A program made the position numbers and the translations under genes. The notes under the pieces are model-generated. The model ran no database searches, was not told the DNA's origin, and saw only the letters and a program-made list of their open reading frames with translations. Shown here in pieces: positions 9,437 to 18,400 of a stretch of DNA of 64,000 nucleotides; position 1 is the first letter of the stretch; each line of letters opens with the position of its first letter. Origin of the DNA: CAYURR01 sp964446745 (GTDB lineage: Bacteria; Bacillota; Clostridia; Lachnospirales; WQUN01). The stretch covers positions 1-64,000 of the forward strand of contig CAYURR010000001.1 of the NCBI GenBank assembly GCA_964446745.1, written 5' to 3'.

Positions 9437-9546
9437 GAGTCATCATGCAATATAAATAAAGACCATATTACATTCTAAACAAAAGCTTGGTATTATTCAT
9501 TTGCGATCGCAACGGACATTAACGATAAAAACGGAGGTTTGAATAT

Positions 9547-11307
9547 ATGGATGAAAAACAATTCGGCAGACAGGTTGCGCTGCTGCGCAAGGAAGGCGGC
9601 TACAGGCAGGATGAGCTCGCGGAGCGGCTACACGTTTCCGCGCAGGCAGTCTCGAAGTGGGAAAACGGGCACTCCCTGCCCGAGACCGCGCTGCTACCCG
9701 AGCTTGCGCGTATACTCGGTGTGAGTATAGACACATTGTTCAATCAAGGCGACCTGCTGATACTGGATGCGCGCTTTGGGGATGGGTTCGAGGCCGATAA
9801 TGTCACAAAGCGCATGAATATACTCGTTGAAAACGGCCTGCTTGAGAGCGCAACTACCGCAACCGCTCTGGGCTGCTCCGAGCCTTCGGCGCAATGCGGG
9901 CGCGTGCGGTATCTGACCGTGAAGTACCAAACGCGTGGGGGCATATGCCACTCCGTCTTTAAAGAAAACGACAGGTTAAAGATTACGAGCAACGATGCGC
10001 CGCATGCATTGCCCGAAACGGGGCTTGAGATCATCGAGGGAAGCTATGGCACGCAATCAAGACATTATGATGTAATGAAGCGCATTGAACATTTTCGCGT
10101 GTTTAACTGGGACGCCTATCATGCTAACCACCAAATCTTCCCGAGCGATCCCGCAAACGATACGACCGAGTACCTGACGCTTATATATCTAAACCGGGAC
10201 GGCATATATATGTCCACCTGCGCCGAGGGTGAGGCTCTCGCGTATGACGGGAACAAGACGCACCTTTATCGGCAACTCTCAAGCGGCGAATATTTCATCC
10301 CGGACGTACCCGTTATGGAGCCGTTCGGAGCCGGCAAGGAATGCTCATGGGCACATGCGCTGACAGTCGCATTGCAAGCAATGGGCGTAAGCACGAGCTA
10401 CGAAGAGGTAACGGGTGTTTCGGGAGCGTGTTATCGTATAGCGTTCTGCTCGCCCGGATGGGACTACAGCTCGGTGGACGGCCTCGTGGCTTATGATTAC
10501 GCGACTCCCGGATATGCGGCATTCGGTTATACGCCCGAGATGCACAGCCGCATAGAAAAGGCCGACAGACCCGCGCACCGCTCGCGTATCGCAAAGGAAC
10601 TGCGTAACAATATGCCCGTGCTCGGGATAAACCTACGCGTCGCACACGAGTGGGGTGTGATCTGCGGCTATACAAAGGATGGCGAGGACCTGTTCTGCCG
10701 CACAAAGTACGACATCGAAAGCCTCGACGGCCCCGAGGCTCTGCGCGGCAAATACCGATACGATTATCTGTATGTAGACAACTGGCCGTTTCTGCTGTGC
10801 TACTTCAACGGTCAGCAAAAGCCACCTACCCCACACGAAAATCTGCTTGCGTCTTTGCGAGTATTTGTAGACTGCGCAGCAAAGGAAGGTAACGGCGGCT
10901 ACTACTTGGGATTTAAGGCATACGAGGTGTGGGCAGCCGATCTGCGTGACGATGCGTTCTATGATACCTGTGACGACGAGCACCTCGCCCGGCGCTTCTC
11001 TGTCGACCAGTTCTGCACGCTATCGCTCGCGGACGCAAGACGATCAGCGCATGTGTATCTTAAGGACGCGGTAGAGGCATGCGCAGATATGCCGGAGCAC
11101 AAGACACTATTAAAGATCGTTGAGTGTTTTGAAAGGATATCCGAGATAGCCGGACGGATGCATAAAATGTTAGACAGCGGCGAATACCTCGAGGGCGAAA
11201 GGGCTCGGCACTTCTGGACCGCCGAGATGCGGCATACTCAAGCCGATATGCTGGATGAAATGGCAAAGATAGAGCATGAGGCGTTTGTGATTGCTAAAGG
11301 GATGTAA
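9547..11307 (+). CDS. XRE-type regulator fused to a BtrH/C39-like cysteine-peptidase-like domain
   Basis: A 586-residue protein. Residues 1-65 are a Cro/C1 helix-turn-helix (LRKEGGYRQDELAERLHVSA, then VSKWENG). The rest resembles the BtrH N-terminal fold, a papain/C39-like domain: Cys266 in GKECSWAHAL lies at the start of a helix and His367 in VAHEWGVICGYT is placed as the catalytic His. A helical C-terminal tail follows. BtrH-type enzymes move acyl groups rather than cleave peptides, so the activity cannot be told. It may be a one-component sensor whose enzymatic domain binds a peptide or acyl ligand. Start ATG 9547 follows CGGAGG. The next gene converges on it. Confidence 0.75.
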   Translation: MDEKQFGRQVALLRKEGGYRQDELAERLHVSAQAVSKWENGHSLPETALLPELARILGVSIDTLFNQGDLLILDARFGDGFEADNVTKRMNILVENGLLESATTATALGCSEPSAQCGRVRYLTVKYQTRGGICHSVFKENDRLKITSNDAPHALPETGLEIIEGSYGTQSRHYDVMKRIEHFRVFNWDAYHANHQIFPSDPANDTTEYLTLIYLNRDGIYMSTCAEGEALAYDGNKTHLYRQLSSGEYFIPDVPVMEPFGAGKECSWAHALTVALQAMGVSTSYEEVTGVSGACYRIAFCSPGWDYSSVDGLVAYDYATPGYAAFGYTPEMHSRIEKADRPAHRSRIAKELRNNMPVLGINLRVAHEWGVICGYTKDGEDLFCRTKYDIESLDGPEALRGKYRYDYLYVDNWPFLLCYFNGQQKPPTPHENLLASLRVFVDCAAKEGNGGYYLGFKAYEVWAADLRDDAFYDTCDDEHLARRFSVDQFCTLSLADARRSAHVYLKDAVEACADMPEHKTLLKIVECFERISEIAGRMHKMLDSGEYLEGERARHFWTAEMRHTQADMLDEMAKIEHEAFVIAKGM

Positions 11308-11311
11308 TTAT

Positions 11312-11427
11312 AAAAAAATTACCTCGGATTAGCACGGATAAAAGACGGATCTACACGGATAAATGTTTTCTTATAAATCCGTGTTGATCCGTTTAAATCC
11401 GTTTGTATCCGAGGTAATCTTTTTTTT
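11312..11427. terminator. Long imperfect palindrome with internal ACGGAT repeats; probable bidirectional terminator
   Basis: ATTACCTCGGAT (11318-11329) is matched by ATCCGAGGTAAT (11407-11418), with an A-run outside the left arm and a T-run outside the right arm. Inside, each arm contains several spaced copies of CACGGATAAA or ACGGATC and their complements, so the whole about 100 bp can fold back on itself. It lies between the convergent XRE and flavoprotein genes, so a terminator working in both directions is the simplest reading. Confidence 0.65.
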
Positions 11428-11438
11428 GAGGTGTAGGT

Positions 11439-12785
11439 TTACGCCTCCGGTATGCTCTGAGGGAAGGTAAATACATTGCATGGGTCATACAGCTGTTTTA
11501 CCCTATACAACTCAGGAGCGTTGCCGCCAAAGTAGTTCTCGACATAGTTCGGCAGCTGCAAGAGCGGGAAGTTGATATATGATCCCTCTGTAACATTGTA
11601 TATCTCCGGGAAATGTTCTATTACCCAGCGTCGGTTATCTTCGGCATATCTATCATCTTCCCAGACTGATTGAATCAATATGATGTATTTCGCATCCCTG
11701 AAATAGAAGGCCGTCTCACGTGGCTTTATGCATTTTACTCTACCGCCCAGACCATACACAGACAGCGAGGTCAGTACCGATCCGGTGGGTCGTGGTGCAT
11801 TTACGATGTCCGTGAGCTTGATTAACTCACTTTTCGAATAGAAACGATTGACAAATCTACCCGTGGATTTGAATTTCTCTGAGGGAGGGTAACTGCTTTC
11901 AACCCGCCGAATTACCTCAAGGAACGGGGCGTATTCTACGGTTTCTTCCAATTTATCAGTAAAGTAGAACGGCGCAAGCAAGGCCTTTGTCTTCGCCGGA
12001 TTTCCATAGCAGATACCACGCATGAAGATATAAATTCCGTCCGATTCTGTGTTATATATACCGGCTTGGACATTTATATCCGGATTCACAGTGACGATCC
12101 AACGTTGAAATATATCCATAAACCTTATCTGAGTGGCCTGCTCCGCATTCTGATAATAGAGCTCGAAATAGGTTATGTTGCCTGTTTTTGGCGGCAGCTG
12201 AAACGTCAACGAAACCACCACACCGAAATTTCCTCCGCCCGCTCCGCGCAAAGCCCAGAACAGCTCCCGATTTGTATTTTCATTTGCGGTCAATATGCGG
12301 CCTGTGTAATCCACCATCTGGGCTTCCACCAGCGAATCACATACCAGCCCGTACCGTCTGGCCGACAATCCCCAGCCGCCGCCGAGGCAGATGCCGCTGA
12401 CACCTACCGTAGGGCATGTGCCGCTCGGAAACGGATAACCGCGACGCCCCACAGCCTCATAAAGCCGGCTGTTTTGAACGCCTGTGCCGACGGTTACCGT
12501 ACCGAGCATTTCATCTATCTTTATTTTATTTATCCTACTAACATCAATGACAAAGACCTTGTCTCCAATCGAATACCCCTCATAATTATGTCCCCCGGAG
12601 CGTATCCGGATCGGGATATTCATTTCATACGCGCAGTTTACCGCGCAGGACACATCATATGCACTCTCACAATAGGCAAGCACAGACGGATATCTCTGAA
12701 TAGCCCTGTTCCATATCTGACGGTCTATATTATAGTCTATACTACCGGGGGTAACGATTTCCCCCTGTATACTACACAAAATCAT
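11439..12785 (-). CDS. FAD-linked oxidoreductase of the berberine bridge/glucooligosaccharide oxidase family
   Basis: A 448-residue flavoprotein with an FAD_binding_4 domain (about 20-190) and a C-terminal BBE segment (YRVKQLYDPCNVFTFPQSI). RSGGHNYEGYS contains the His that usually carries FAD on its 8-alpha methyl, and GTCPTVGVSG contains the Cys that bonds FAD at C6, so a bicovalent flavin is likely. Such enzymes oxidise sugars, alkaloids or other alcohols with oxygen, which is unusual if the host is an anaerobe. No secretion signal is present. Start ATG 12785 has AAAGGGG upstream. The substrate is unknown; the neighbouring peptidoglycan-sugar operon is only suggestive. Confidence 0.88.
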   Translation of the reverse strand: MILCSIQGEIVTPGSIDYNIDRQIWNRAIQRYPSVLAYCESAYDVSCAVNCAYEMNIPIRIRSGGHNYEGYSIGDKVFVIDVSRINKIKIDEMLGTVTVGTGVQNSRLYEAVGRRGYPFPSGTCPTVGVSGICLGGGWGLSARRYGLVCDSLVEAQMVDYTGRILTANENTNRELFWALRGAGGGNFGVVVSLTFQLPPKTGNITYFELYYQNAEQATQIRFMDIFQRWIVTVNPDINVQAGIYNTESDGIYIFMRGICYGNPAKTKALLAPFYFTDKLEETVEYAPFLEVIRRVESSYPPSEKFKSTGRFVNRFYSKSELIKLTDIVNAPRPTGSVLTSLSVYGLGGRVKCIKPRETAFYFRDAKYIILIQSVWEDDRYAEDNRRWVIEHFPEIYNVTEGSYINFPLLQLPNYVENYFGGNAPELYRVKQLYDPCNVFTFPQSIPEA

Positions 12786-12860
12786 ATGGTATAACCCCTT
12801 TAAATCAACTGTTATACCCCAGTATATGTTTAGTGTAGCGTAAATGAAAAACTATCCCGT

Positions 12861-13568
12861 TTAAAAGGCGTCCTTTACGAGCTTCATGCTGTGAGGTTGC
12901 ACCGCGAAGCATTCGGCACGCTGCTTGCGTATCAAGGCACCGCGCGAGCGTGAGAGCGCGTCATAGTATTCGAGATATTTAAACCACGGCGAGTTGTTTG
13001 TAAGCCATAGCTTCTGTATGGACTGATACCAGATATCGTAGCCGTCCGTCACATCCACAAACACATATGGCGTAAAGCCTGTCGCGTCCTCCCAGTTCTC
13101 GGCGTAGTACGGGCCGCTCGCCCAATGCGGCGGGTTTTCACGTTCGAGGCCGCGCAGTGCCGCATAGAAAATCGCATCGTTTACGGCTCGCGAGGTCGTG
13201 ATATGATCCTTGTGCATGCTATCGGTCCAATGCGTCAGGATCACGTCGGGCTTTTCCGCGCGGATGATGTCACAGAGCTTCATGCGCAGCTCGTCGTTGT
13301 CGGGCGCCTCGCCGTCCGGATACCCGAGACAGATAAACTTGCCCCCCAGATCCGCCGCAAACTCACTCGCGCAGCGTATATTCATCGCTTTAAACTCCTC
13401 GATGTTTCCGTCCGGCGGAGCGCCGCGTTCACCGGCTGTCACGGCTACGGTTGTTATCCTGTCGCCCAATGTAAAATGCTTTGCGAGCGTCTTTCCGCAG
13501 GTCAGCTCCGCATCACCGATATGCGCGCCGATCGCCATTATATGTCTCTTCTGTCGTTCCATGCCCAT
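12861..13568 (-). CDS. PIG-L family N-acetylglucosaminyl deacetylase-like protein
   Basis: A 235-residue LmbE/PIG-L protein, a zinc-dependent deacetylase of N-acetylated sugars. The metal motif usually AHPDD(A)E reads AHIGDAEL (Pro-Asp replaced by Ile-Gly, while the His and the Asp-Ala-Glu remain). The second motif THWTDSMHKDH supplies the distal His residues. Two starts are possible, ATG 13568 and ATG 13562; GAGGGGG is better spaced for the second. It lies 5 bp after a GNAT gene and belongs to the same operon as NamZ, so the natural substrate may be a MurNAc or GlcNAc derivative. Confidence 0.85.
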   Translation of the reverse strand: MGMERQKRHIMAIGAHIGDAELTCGKTLAKHFTLGDRITTVAVTAGERGAPPDGNIEEFKAMNIRCASEFAADLGGKFICLGYPDGEAPDNDELRMKLCDIIRAEKPDVILTHWTDSMHKDHITTSRAVNDAIFYAALRGLERENPPHWASGPYYAENWEDATGFTPYVFVDVTDGYDIWYQSIQKLWLTNNSPWFKYLEYYDALSRSRGALIRKQRAECFAVQPHSMKLVKDAF

Positions 13569-13573
13569 CCCCC

Positions 13574-14509
13574 TCAGCTATTCTTTGTCATGATCGCATA
13601 TTTGCGGTATATATGCATGCCCCATGTCGCGTATATGTCCAGATTGCGCCCGCCTGTCCACAGAAAATATGTATAGAACACGCGTTGGTTGACCATGTGC
13701 TGCATCATCTCGCTAAACAGCACGGAGCCAAGGCCGATCCCCTGAAGCGTCGGACTCGTGCCGAACGGCCCGAAGCGTTCCTCGGTGCCGTCCATCGAGC
13801 GCATCACAAAGCCGACGGTTTTGCCCTCGGCGTTCTTTGCCACTACCAAGCGGTTCTCCGCGTAACCGGATGTGATCAGTTCGCGTACATTGGGCAGCCA
13901 ATACGGAAAATCCTCACCCATGAACGCAAATAGCGACAGCGCATCCTCGGGTTCATACAGCTTGAAACTATAGCCCTGCTCGATGAGCTGCTGCTTTTTC
14001 TGCTTGTATTTCTCCGGATACTCGAACTTGTGCAGCTCCATATCCATCGACACACATTCGCCGCGCTTTTCATATCCCGCGCTTTTAAAGAACTCCACCC
14101 CCTCCGGATAGTTTTCTATATCCACACCCGGACAGAAATAGTTGGTTGCGTATGTACCTATATCGATCTTTGTTACGCCCTCATCCTTTAATCTGCGCTC
14201 GATCTCCTCCAATAACATCTTACCTACACCCCTACGGCGACAGCAAGGGCTTACGCCCATCGCGACGATCCAACCGTGACCCTTATCAAGACCCGCAATC
14301 TCATCATGTACGCGCCTTGTCGTCCCATATACAAATCCGCATGGCTTCTCCCCATCGACAGCGAGTAAAAACTTTTCAGGGTCAAAATTCACATCATATA
14401 CAATGCGTTTATAAAAATTGTACGCGTCGATGCTGTCAAGCTTTAAGCAATCATTCCAGAGCTTTACGGCCATGTTCGCGTCCGTCGATCTGTATGAGCG
14501 TATCTCCAT
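13574..14509 (-). CDS. Tandem-domain GNAT acetyltransferase
   Basis: A 311-residue protein with two GNAT folds. The first (about 1-150) has the acetyl-CoA loop VSPCCRRRGVGKMLL, a variant of the Q/RxxGxG/A motif; the second (about 160-300) has TSPTLQGIGLGSVLF, where QGIGLG is the equivalent. It sits between namZ (26 bp upstream) and the PIG-L gene (5 bp downstream), all on the minus strand. An acetyltransferase and a deacetylase next to a muramidase suggests modification of released amino sugars, but this is inference. Confidence 0.85.
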   Translation of the reverse strand: MEIRSYRSTDANMAVKLWNDCLKLDSIDAYNFYKRIVYDVNFDPEKFLLAVDGEKPCGFVYGTTRRVHDEIAGLDKGHGWIVAMGVSPCCRRRGVGKMLLEEIERRLKDEGVTKIDIGTYATNYFCPGVDIENYPEGVEFFKSAGYEKRGECVSMDMELHKFEYPEKYKQKKQQLIEQGYSFKLYEPEDALSLFAFMGEDFPYWLPNVRELITSGYAENRLVVAKNAEGKTVGFVMRSMDGTEERFGPFGTSPTLQGIGLGSVLFSEMMQHMVNQRVFYTYFLWTGGRNLDIYATWGMHIYRKYAIMTKNS

Positions 14510-14535
14510 ATTCCCACATCCTTACGACTATGATT

Positions 14536-15678
14536 TTAGTAGATCAAATACTTACTTCGTATCTGTTCAAACGCCCGCGCGTCACTCTCCCACTTCGGCA
14601 GCAATAGATCGAGGTCAATATCCGAGGTTCGCAGCTCGTCTGTACCCGCGAGCAGATCTATAAAATGCCTCCCGCCCTCTCTAAACGGCGGCAGCCATTC
14701 AAACTTCTCCGGGTTCTGATCCCTTACAGCCTTTAGCATGCGTAGTCCGAGCTCTACGGGCTTTAATATGTTTCTATCCGTTATATGTACCTGTACCCCT
14801 CGGCAGAGTTCACCCTTATGCTTTGAAAAATACGGCTCAAAATATGCGGGCCTAAACAACACGCCTCCGAGCTTTTGGGCATTGAGTGTCTGAGCGAGTT
14901 TCTCCGCATTCAGCCATGGTGCGCCGATCATCTCAAACGGTTTTGTCGTGCCGCGGCCCTCCGACAGCTTCGTGCCCTCAAAGAAGCATGTACCGTTATA
15001 TAACGCGGCTGTATCCGGTGTCGGCATGTTCGGGCTCGGCGGGACCCAATGCATCCCGCTCCGGTCAAAATAGCTGCTCCTGTCCCAGCCTGTAACCTCC
15101 GCGATCAAGAGCTCACAGTTTATCCCGTATTCGCTATTCATGAGACACGCGAGCTCGCCCATCGTGAGCCCATGACGCTGCGGTATCGGCGCGATTCCCA
15201 CAAAGGACTTGAAGTTCATATCGAGAACATTGCCCTCCACATCCACGCCGTTTATCGGGTTCAAGCGATCCAGCACCATAAAGGCTTTGTTATGGCTCGC
15301 GCATTCCTCCATCACGTTTCGCATCGTGGATATGAACGTATAGAAACGGCTCCCGACATCCTGGACATCTATCGCCATGATATCGACCTGCTCGAGCATC
15401 TCGGATGTAGGGCGACTGCCTCCTCCGTAGATACTGTATACGATCAAGCCCGTGTATTCATCTGTGTATGTATCGACCTTTTCGCCAGCCGCGATATCGC
15501 CGCGCACGCCATGCTCCGGCGAAAATAGCGCAACGAGGTTCGTTTCCTCGCGCAGCACATCCACAGTGGAGCGCAAATATTTAGTCAAACCCGACGGCGC
15601 GGTGATAAGCCCTATACGGGCACCCCCCGCAAGTGCCTTGACCCTGTCAATATTGTCGATCCCATTCTTTACCGGCAT
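14536..15678 (-). CDS. namZ: NamZ-like exo-beta-N-acetylmuramidase (DUF1343)
   Basis: A 380-residue DUF1343 protein. The family type from Bacillus subtilis, NamZ, releases MurNAc from the non-reducing end of peptidoglycan fragments. The conserved LFSPEHGVRGD, with the probable catalytic Glu55, is present, as are YSIYGGGSRPT and IDVQDVGSRFYTFI. No signal peptide is visible, so the enzyme may act in the cytoplasm on imported fragments, unlike secreted family members. TAGGAGG precedes ATG 15678. It leads the three-gene minus-strand operon with a GNAT and a PIG-L protein. Confidence 0.88.
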   Translation of the reverse strand: MPVKNGIDNIDRVKALAGGARIGLITAPSGLTKYLRSTVDVLREETNLVALFSPEHGVRGDIAAGEKVDTYTDEYTGLIVYSIYGGGSRPTSEMLEQVDIMAIDVQDVGSRFYTFISTMRNVMEECASHNKAFMVLDRLNPINGVDVEGNVLDMNFKSFVGIAPIPQRHGLTMGELACLMNSEYGINCELLIAEVTGWDRSSYFDRSGMHWVPPSPNMPTPDTAALYNGTCFFEGTKLSEGRGTTKPFEMIGAPWLNAEKLAQTLNAQKLGGVLFRPAYFEPYFSKHKGELCRGVQVHITDRNILKPVELGLRMLKAVRDQNPEKFEWLPPFREGGRHFIDLLAGTDELRTSDIDLDLLLPKWESDARAFEQIRSKYLIY

Positions 15679-15727
15679 ACATAACCTCCTAAATCTATTA
15701 CAATTTCATCAGATAATGCTAATACGC

Positions 15728-15770
15728 AGTATAGCATATTGTTGAATCATTTCAAACTTATTGCTATATA
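15728..15770. promoter_or_regulatory. Overlapping divergent promoters for the namZ operon and the UroD-like operon
   Basis: Minus strand: TTGAAA (15755-15750), 16-bp spacer, TATACT (15733-15728) with TGC before it as an extended -10. Plus strand: TTGAAT (15742-15747), 17-bp spacer, TATATA (15765-15770), also with TGC before it. The -35 of each overlaps the spacer of the other, so the two promoters should compete for polymerase. Confidence 0.6.
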
Positions 15771-15853
15771 ACAACCCATGCCGCATAATTCATATGTTAC
15801 GTTCATAAGCTTTCTATCTTTTTAGGAGCATCAAAGACCAAAGGAGAATTTTA

Positions 15854-16969
15854 ATGACACCGAAACAGAGATTATTGGCAAGTATCACAGGAAAAACAAT
15901 CGACCGCTTCTCATGGTCGCCAAATTTGGCCTACTGGTGGGAACACACCGACAGCAGCGTCATAGACTTGGGAGAGCTCGAGTTCATGAAAACTATCGGC
16001 GCTGACCCTTTGATTCGCGGTCACTACGCATACAAGCCCGGCAGCAAGAGTTGGGACAACATGGTATTATTCGACGTGTCATATGACGGAGATTGCAATA
16101 TCACTACAGAAACAAACGGAGACAAGAGGCATACGATCTACCATACCCCGGTCGGCGAGCTGCGCTTCACCTATCAATATTCCGAGAGCGGCGACACATG
16201 GTTTTTGAGAGAGCACGGCGTGAAAGAGGAAAAGGATTTTAAAACCCTCGTGTATCTGAAGGAGCACACCATATTGACCCCGAATTACGAGCGTTTCAAC
16301 AAGGAATCCGCCGAGCTCGGCGAAGATGGGCTGATGATACCGATACTGGTACCGGATATGAAGTCGGGCTACCAGTCCATGGTAGAGTATTGGGTAGGAA
16401 CAGAGGGGATAGCATATGCGGTATATGATTACCCGGAGGCCGTGCAGGAGGCACTTGATGCGATGAAGCGCTTGAACATGAGGGCGGTCGAGATTGCGGT
16501 CGCGTCCAATGCCGAATGCTTTCTGAGCTGGGAGGACAGCTCGACCACAAATATCTCGCCCGATCAGTATGAAACATATATCGCACCCGAGATCAACGCA
16601 TGGTGTGACGTGCTGCACAACGCCGGCAAGCTGTACATACAGCACGCGTGCGGGCATCTGAAGCAACTTATGCCGATAATGGCACGTACGGGCATCGACT
16701 GCATCGAATCTATTTCACCGCCGCCCACCGGCAACATAGAGATGAAGGACGCACGCAGCCAACTCCCGGACAGGATCGCCCTGATCGGCGGCATAGAGCC
16801 CGTCAATTTCTTGGAGCTCGATACAGCGGCATTGAAAGAATATGTAAAGACATTATTGAATCAGATGTCCGGCAGCCGATATGTGCTCGCAAACAGCGAC
16901 AGCTGCCCGCCCAATGTCGAACTCGATAAGTTTAAGCTGGTCGGTGAACTCGTAAGGGATTTCAAATAA
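15854..16969 (+). CDS. Uroporphyrinogen decarboxylase-family protein, probably a zinc methyltransferase
   Basis: A 371-residue UroD-fold protein. It carries His264-Ala-Cys266 (HACGHL) and Cys351 (SDSCPPN), the HxC...C zinc ligand pattern of corrinoid-linked methyltransferases such as MtaA, and not typical of true HemE. That makes methyl transfer from a corrinoid protein or a methylated substrate more likely than haem synthesis. No corrinoid protein gene is in the window. AAAGGAG precedes ATG 15854. An M24-like gene follows after 18 bp and is probably co-transcribed. Confidence 0.8.
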   Translation: MTPKQRLLASITGKTIDRFSWSPNLAYWWEHTDSSVIDLGELEFMKTIGADPLIRGHYAYKPGSKSWDNMVLFDVSYDGDCNITTETNGDKRHTIYHTPVGELRFTYQYSESGDTWFLREHGVKEEKDFKTLVYLKEHTILTPNYERFNKESAELGEDGLMIPILVPDMKSGYQSMVEYWVGTEGIAYAVYDYPEAVQEALDAMKRLNMRAVEIAVASNAECFLSWEDSSTTNISPDQYETYIAPEINAWCDVLHNAGKLYIQHACGHLKQLMPIMARTGIDCIESISPPPTGNIEMKDARSQLPDRIALIGGIEPVNFLELDTAALKEYVKTLLNQMSGSRYVLANSDSCPPNVELDKFKLVGELVRDFK

Positions 16970-16987
16970 CGGGAGTGGTATACAGAC

Positions 16988-18400
16988 ATGGTAAAAAGCA
17001 TTAAATACGGTGTTATACCGAGGCCTCAGGCATGGATCCCCAGCGGGCCTGTAGCGCTGACGGATGCTACGATGCAAGCCCGCAAGGAAAACGTACTTAG
17101 ACGCATGAAGGAAAAGAACCTCGATGTGCTCTGTATCTACGCGGACAGGGAGCATGGGGGAAATTTTGGATATCTGACGGGATTTGAGCCGCGCTTCGAG
17201 GAGGCGATGCTTATTTTACACAATGACGGCAGCGCATTTTTGATGCTCGGCAACGAGTCTTTGCGCATGGGGCAGTACAGCAGACTGCAAAACACCGTCG
17301 TGCATGTCCCCTACTTTTCGCTACCCAATCAGCCTATGGGCAATGCCCATACATTCATACATATGCTTCGCGAGGCCGGGCTTTGCGGAGGCATGTCAGC
17401 CGGTATCGTGGGCTGGAAGATGTTTACAAGCGACTTAGACGATAATACACAGATATATGAGGTGCCACATTTCATTGTGCATGCGATCAGTGAAGCGGTC
17501 GGCAACGGCGGCACAAGTGGCAACGGTAAGACAATAAACGCAGCTGATATCTTCCTGTGCCCCGAGAGCGGTCTACGCACGATCAGTAACGCGAACGAGA
17601 TAGCGCATTTTGAATACGGTGCGACGCTCGCGTCGAATTGCATTTTGAGAGCGATGGATGCGATTGAGATAGGCAAGACCGAGATGGATATCGCAGATTA
17701 TCTCGCGGCCAAGGGTCAGCCCATCACCGTACAAACCATATGCGCGACGGGCGAGCGCTTTACAAATGCCGAGGTCGCGCCGCGAAACAAAGCTATATCT
17801 CTCGGCGATACATTCTCGTTGACGATGGGACTGCGCGGCGGGCTCACATCACGCGCGGGATATATCGCAAGAACCGAAGCCGATCTGCCGGAGCAAGCTG
17901 GCGACTACTTGGACGCACTCGCGAAGCCATATTATGCGGCAGCTGTGAAATGGTACGAGACCATAGCCATAGGCCTCAGTGGCGGCAAGATGTATAAGAC
18001 AATTCAAGACGTACTGCCGCAGCTGGAATACGGTTGGAAGCTCAACCCCGGGCATCTGCTGTCCTCCGAGGAATGGTTATCCTCGCCGATCTATCCGGAT
18101 TCGCAGATGAAAATCCGTAGCGGCATGCTTTTTCAGATGGACATCATCCCAAAAAAAGCCGGATACGGCGGTTCCAACGCCGAGGACGGCATAGCTGTCG
18201 CAGATGCGCAGCTACGCGAGGCATTGAAACTGGAGTATCCGGCTGTATATGAACGGATGATGCATAGGCGCAGATATATGACAGAGGTATTGGGCATACA
18301 GTTACATGATGAAATATTACCTATGTCAAACACAAGCGGATATCTGCGGCCGCTGTTACTGGAGATGGATAAAGCCTTTTACAAAGCAACTAACGATTAA
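16988..18400 (+). CDS. M24 (creatinase/Xaa-Pro peptidase) family protein
   Basis: A 470-residue protein with a creatinase-like N-terminal domain (about 25-170) and an M24 pita-bread C-terminal domain (about 190-460). The five metal ligands of aminopeptidases are not obvious, so a metal-independent creatinase-like hydrolase or a binding protein is possible. It is paired with the UroD-like gene; creatinase-type enzymes release N-methyl compounds, which would match a methyltransferase partner, but this is conjecture. It ends 4 bp into the convergent glnN stop region (18397-18400). Confidence 0.75.
   Translation: MVKSIKYGVIPRPQAWIPSGPVALTDATMQARKENVLRRMKEKNLDVLCIYADREHGGNFGYLTGFEPRFEEAMLILHNDGSAFLMLGNESLRMGQYSRLQNTVVHVPYFSLPNQPMGNAHTFIHMLREAGLCGGMSAGIVGWKMFTSDLDDNTQIYEVPHFIVHAISEAVGNGGTSGNGKTINAADIFLCPESGLRTISNANEIAHFEYGATLASNCILRAMDAIEIGKTEMDIADYLAAKGQPITVQTICATGERFTNAEVAPRNKAISLGDTFSLTMGLRGGLTSRAGYIARTEADLPEQAGDYLDALAKPYYAAAVKWYETIAIGLSGGKMYKTIQDVLPQLEYGWKLNPGHLLSSEEWLSSPIYPDSQMKIRSGMLFQMDIIPKKAGYGGSNAEDGIAVADAQLREALKLEYPAVYERMMHRRRYMTEVLGIQLHDEILPMSNTSGYLRPLLLEMDKAFYKATND

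Noticed and set aside
12066..12794. Plus-strand frame of about 240 codons opposite the flavoprotein
   Set aside because: Antisense shadow with no ribosome site and no recognisable motifs.
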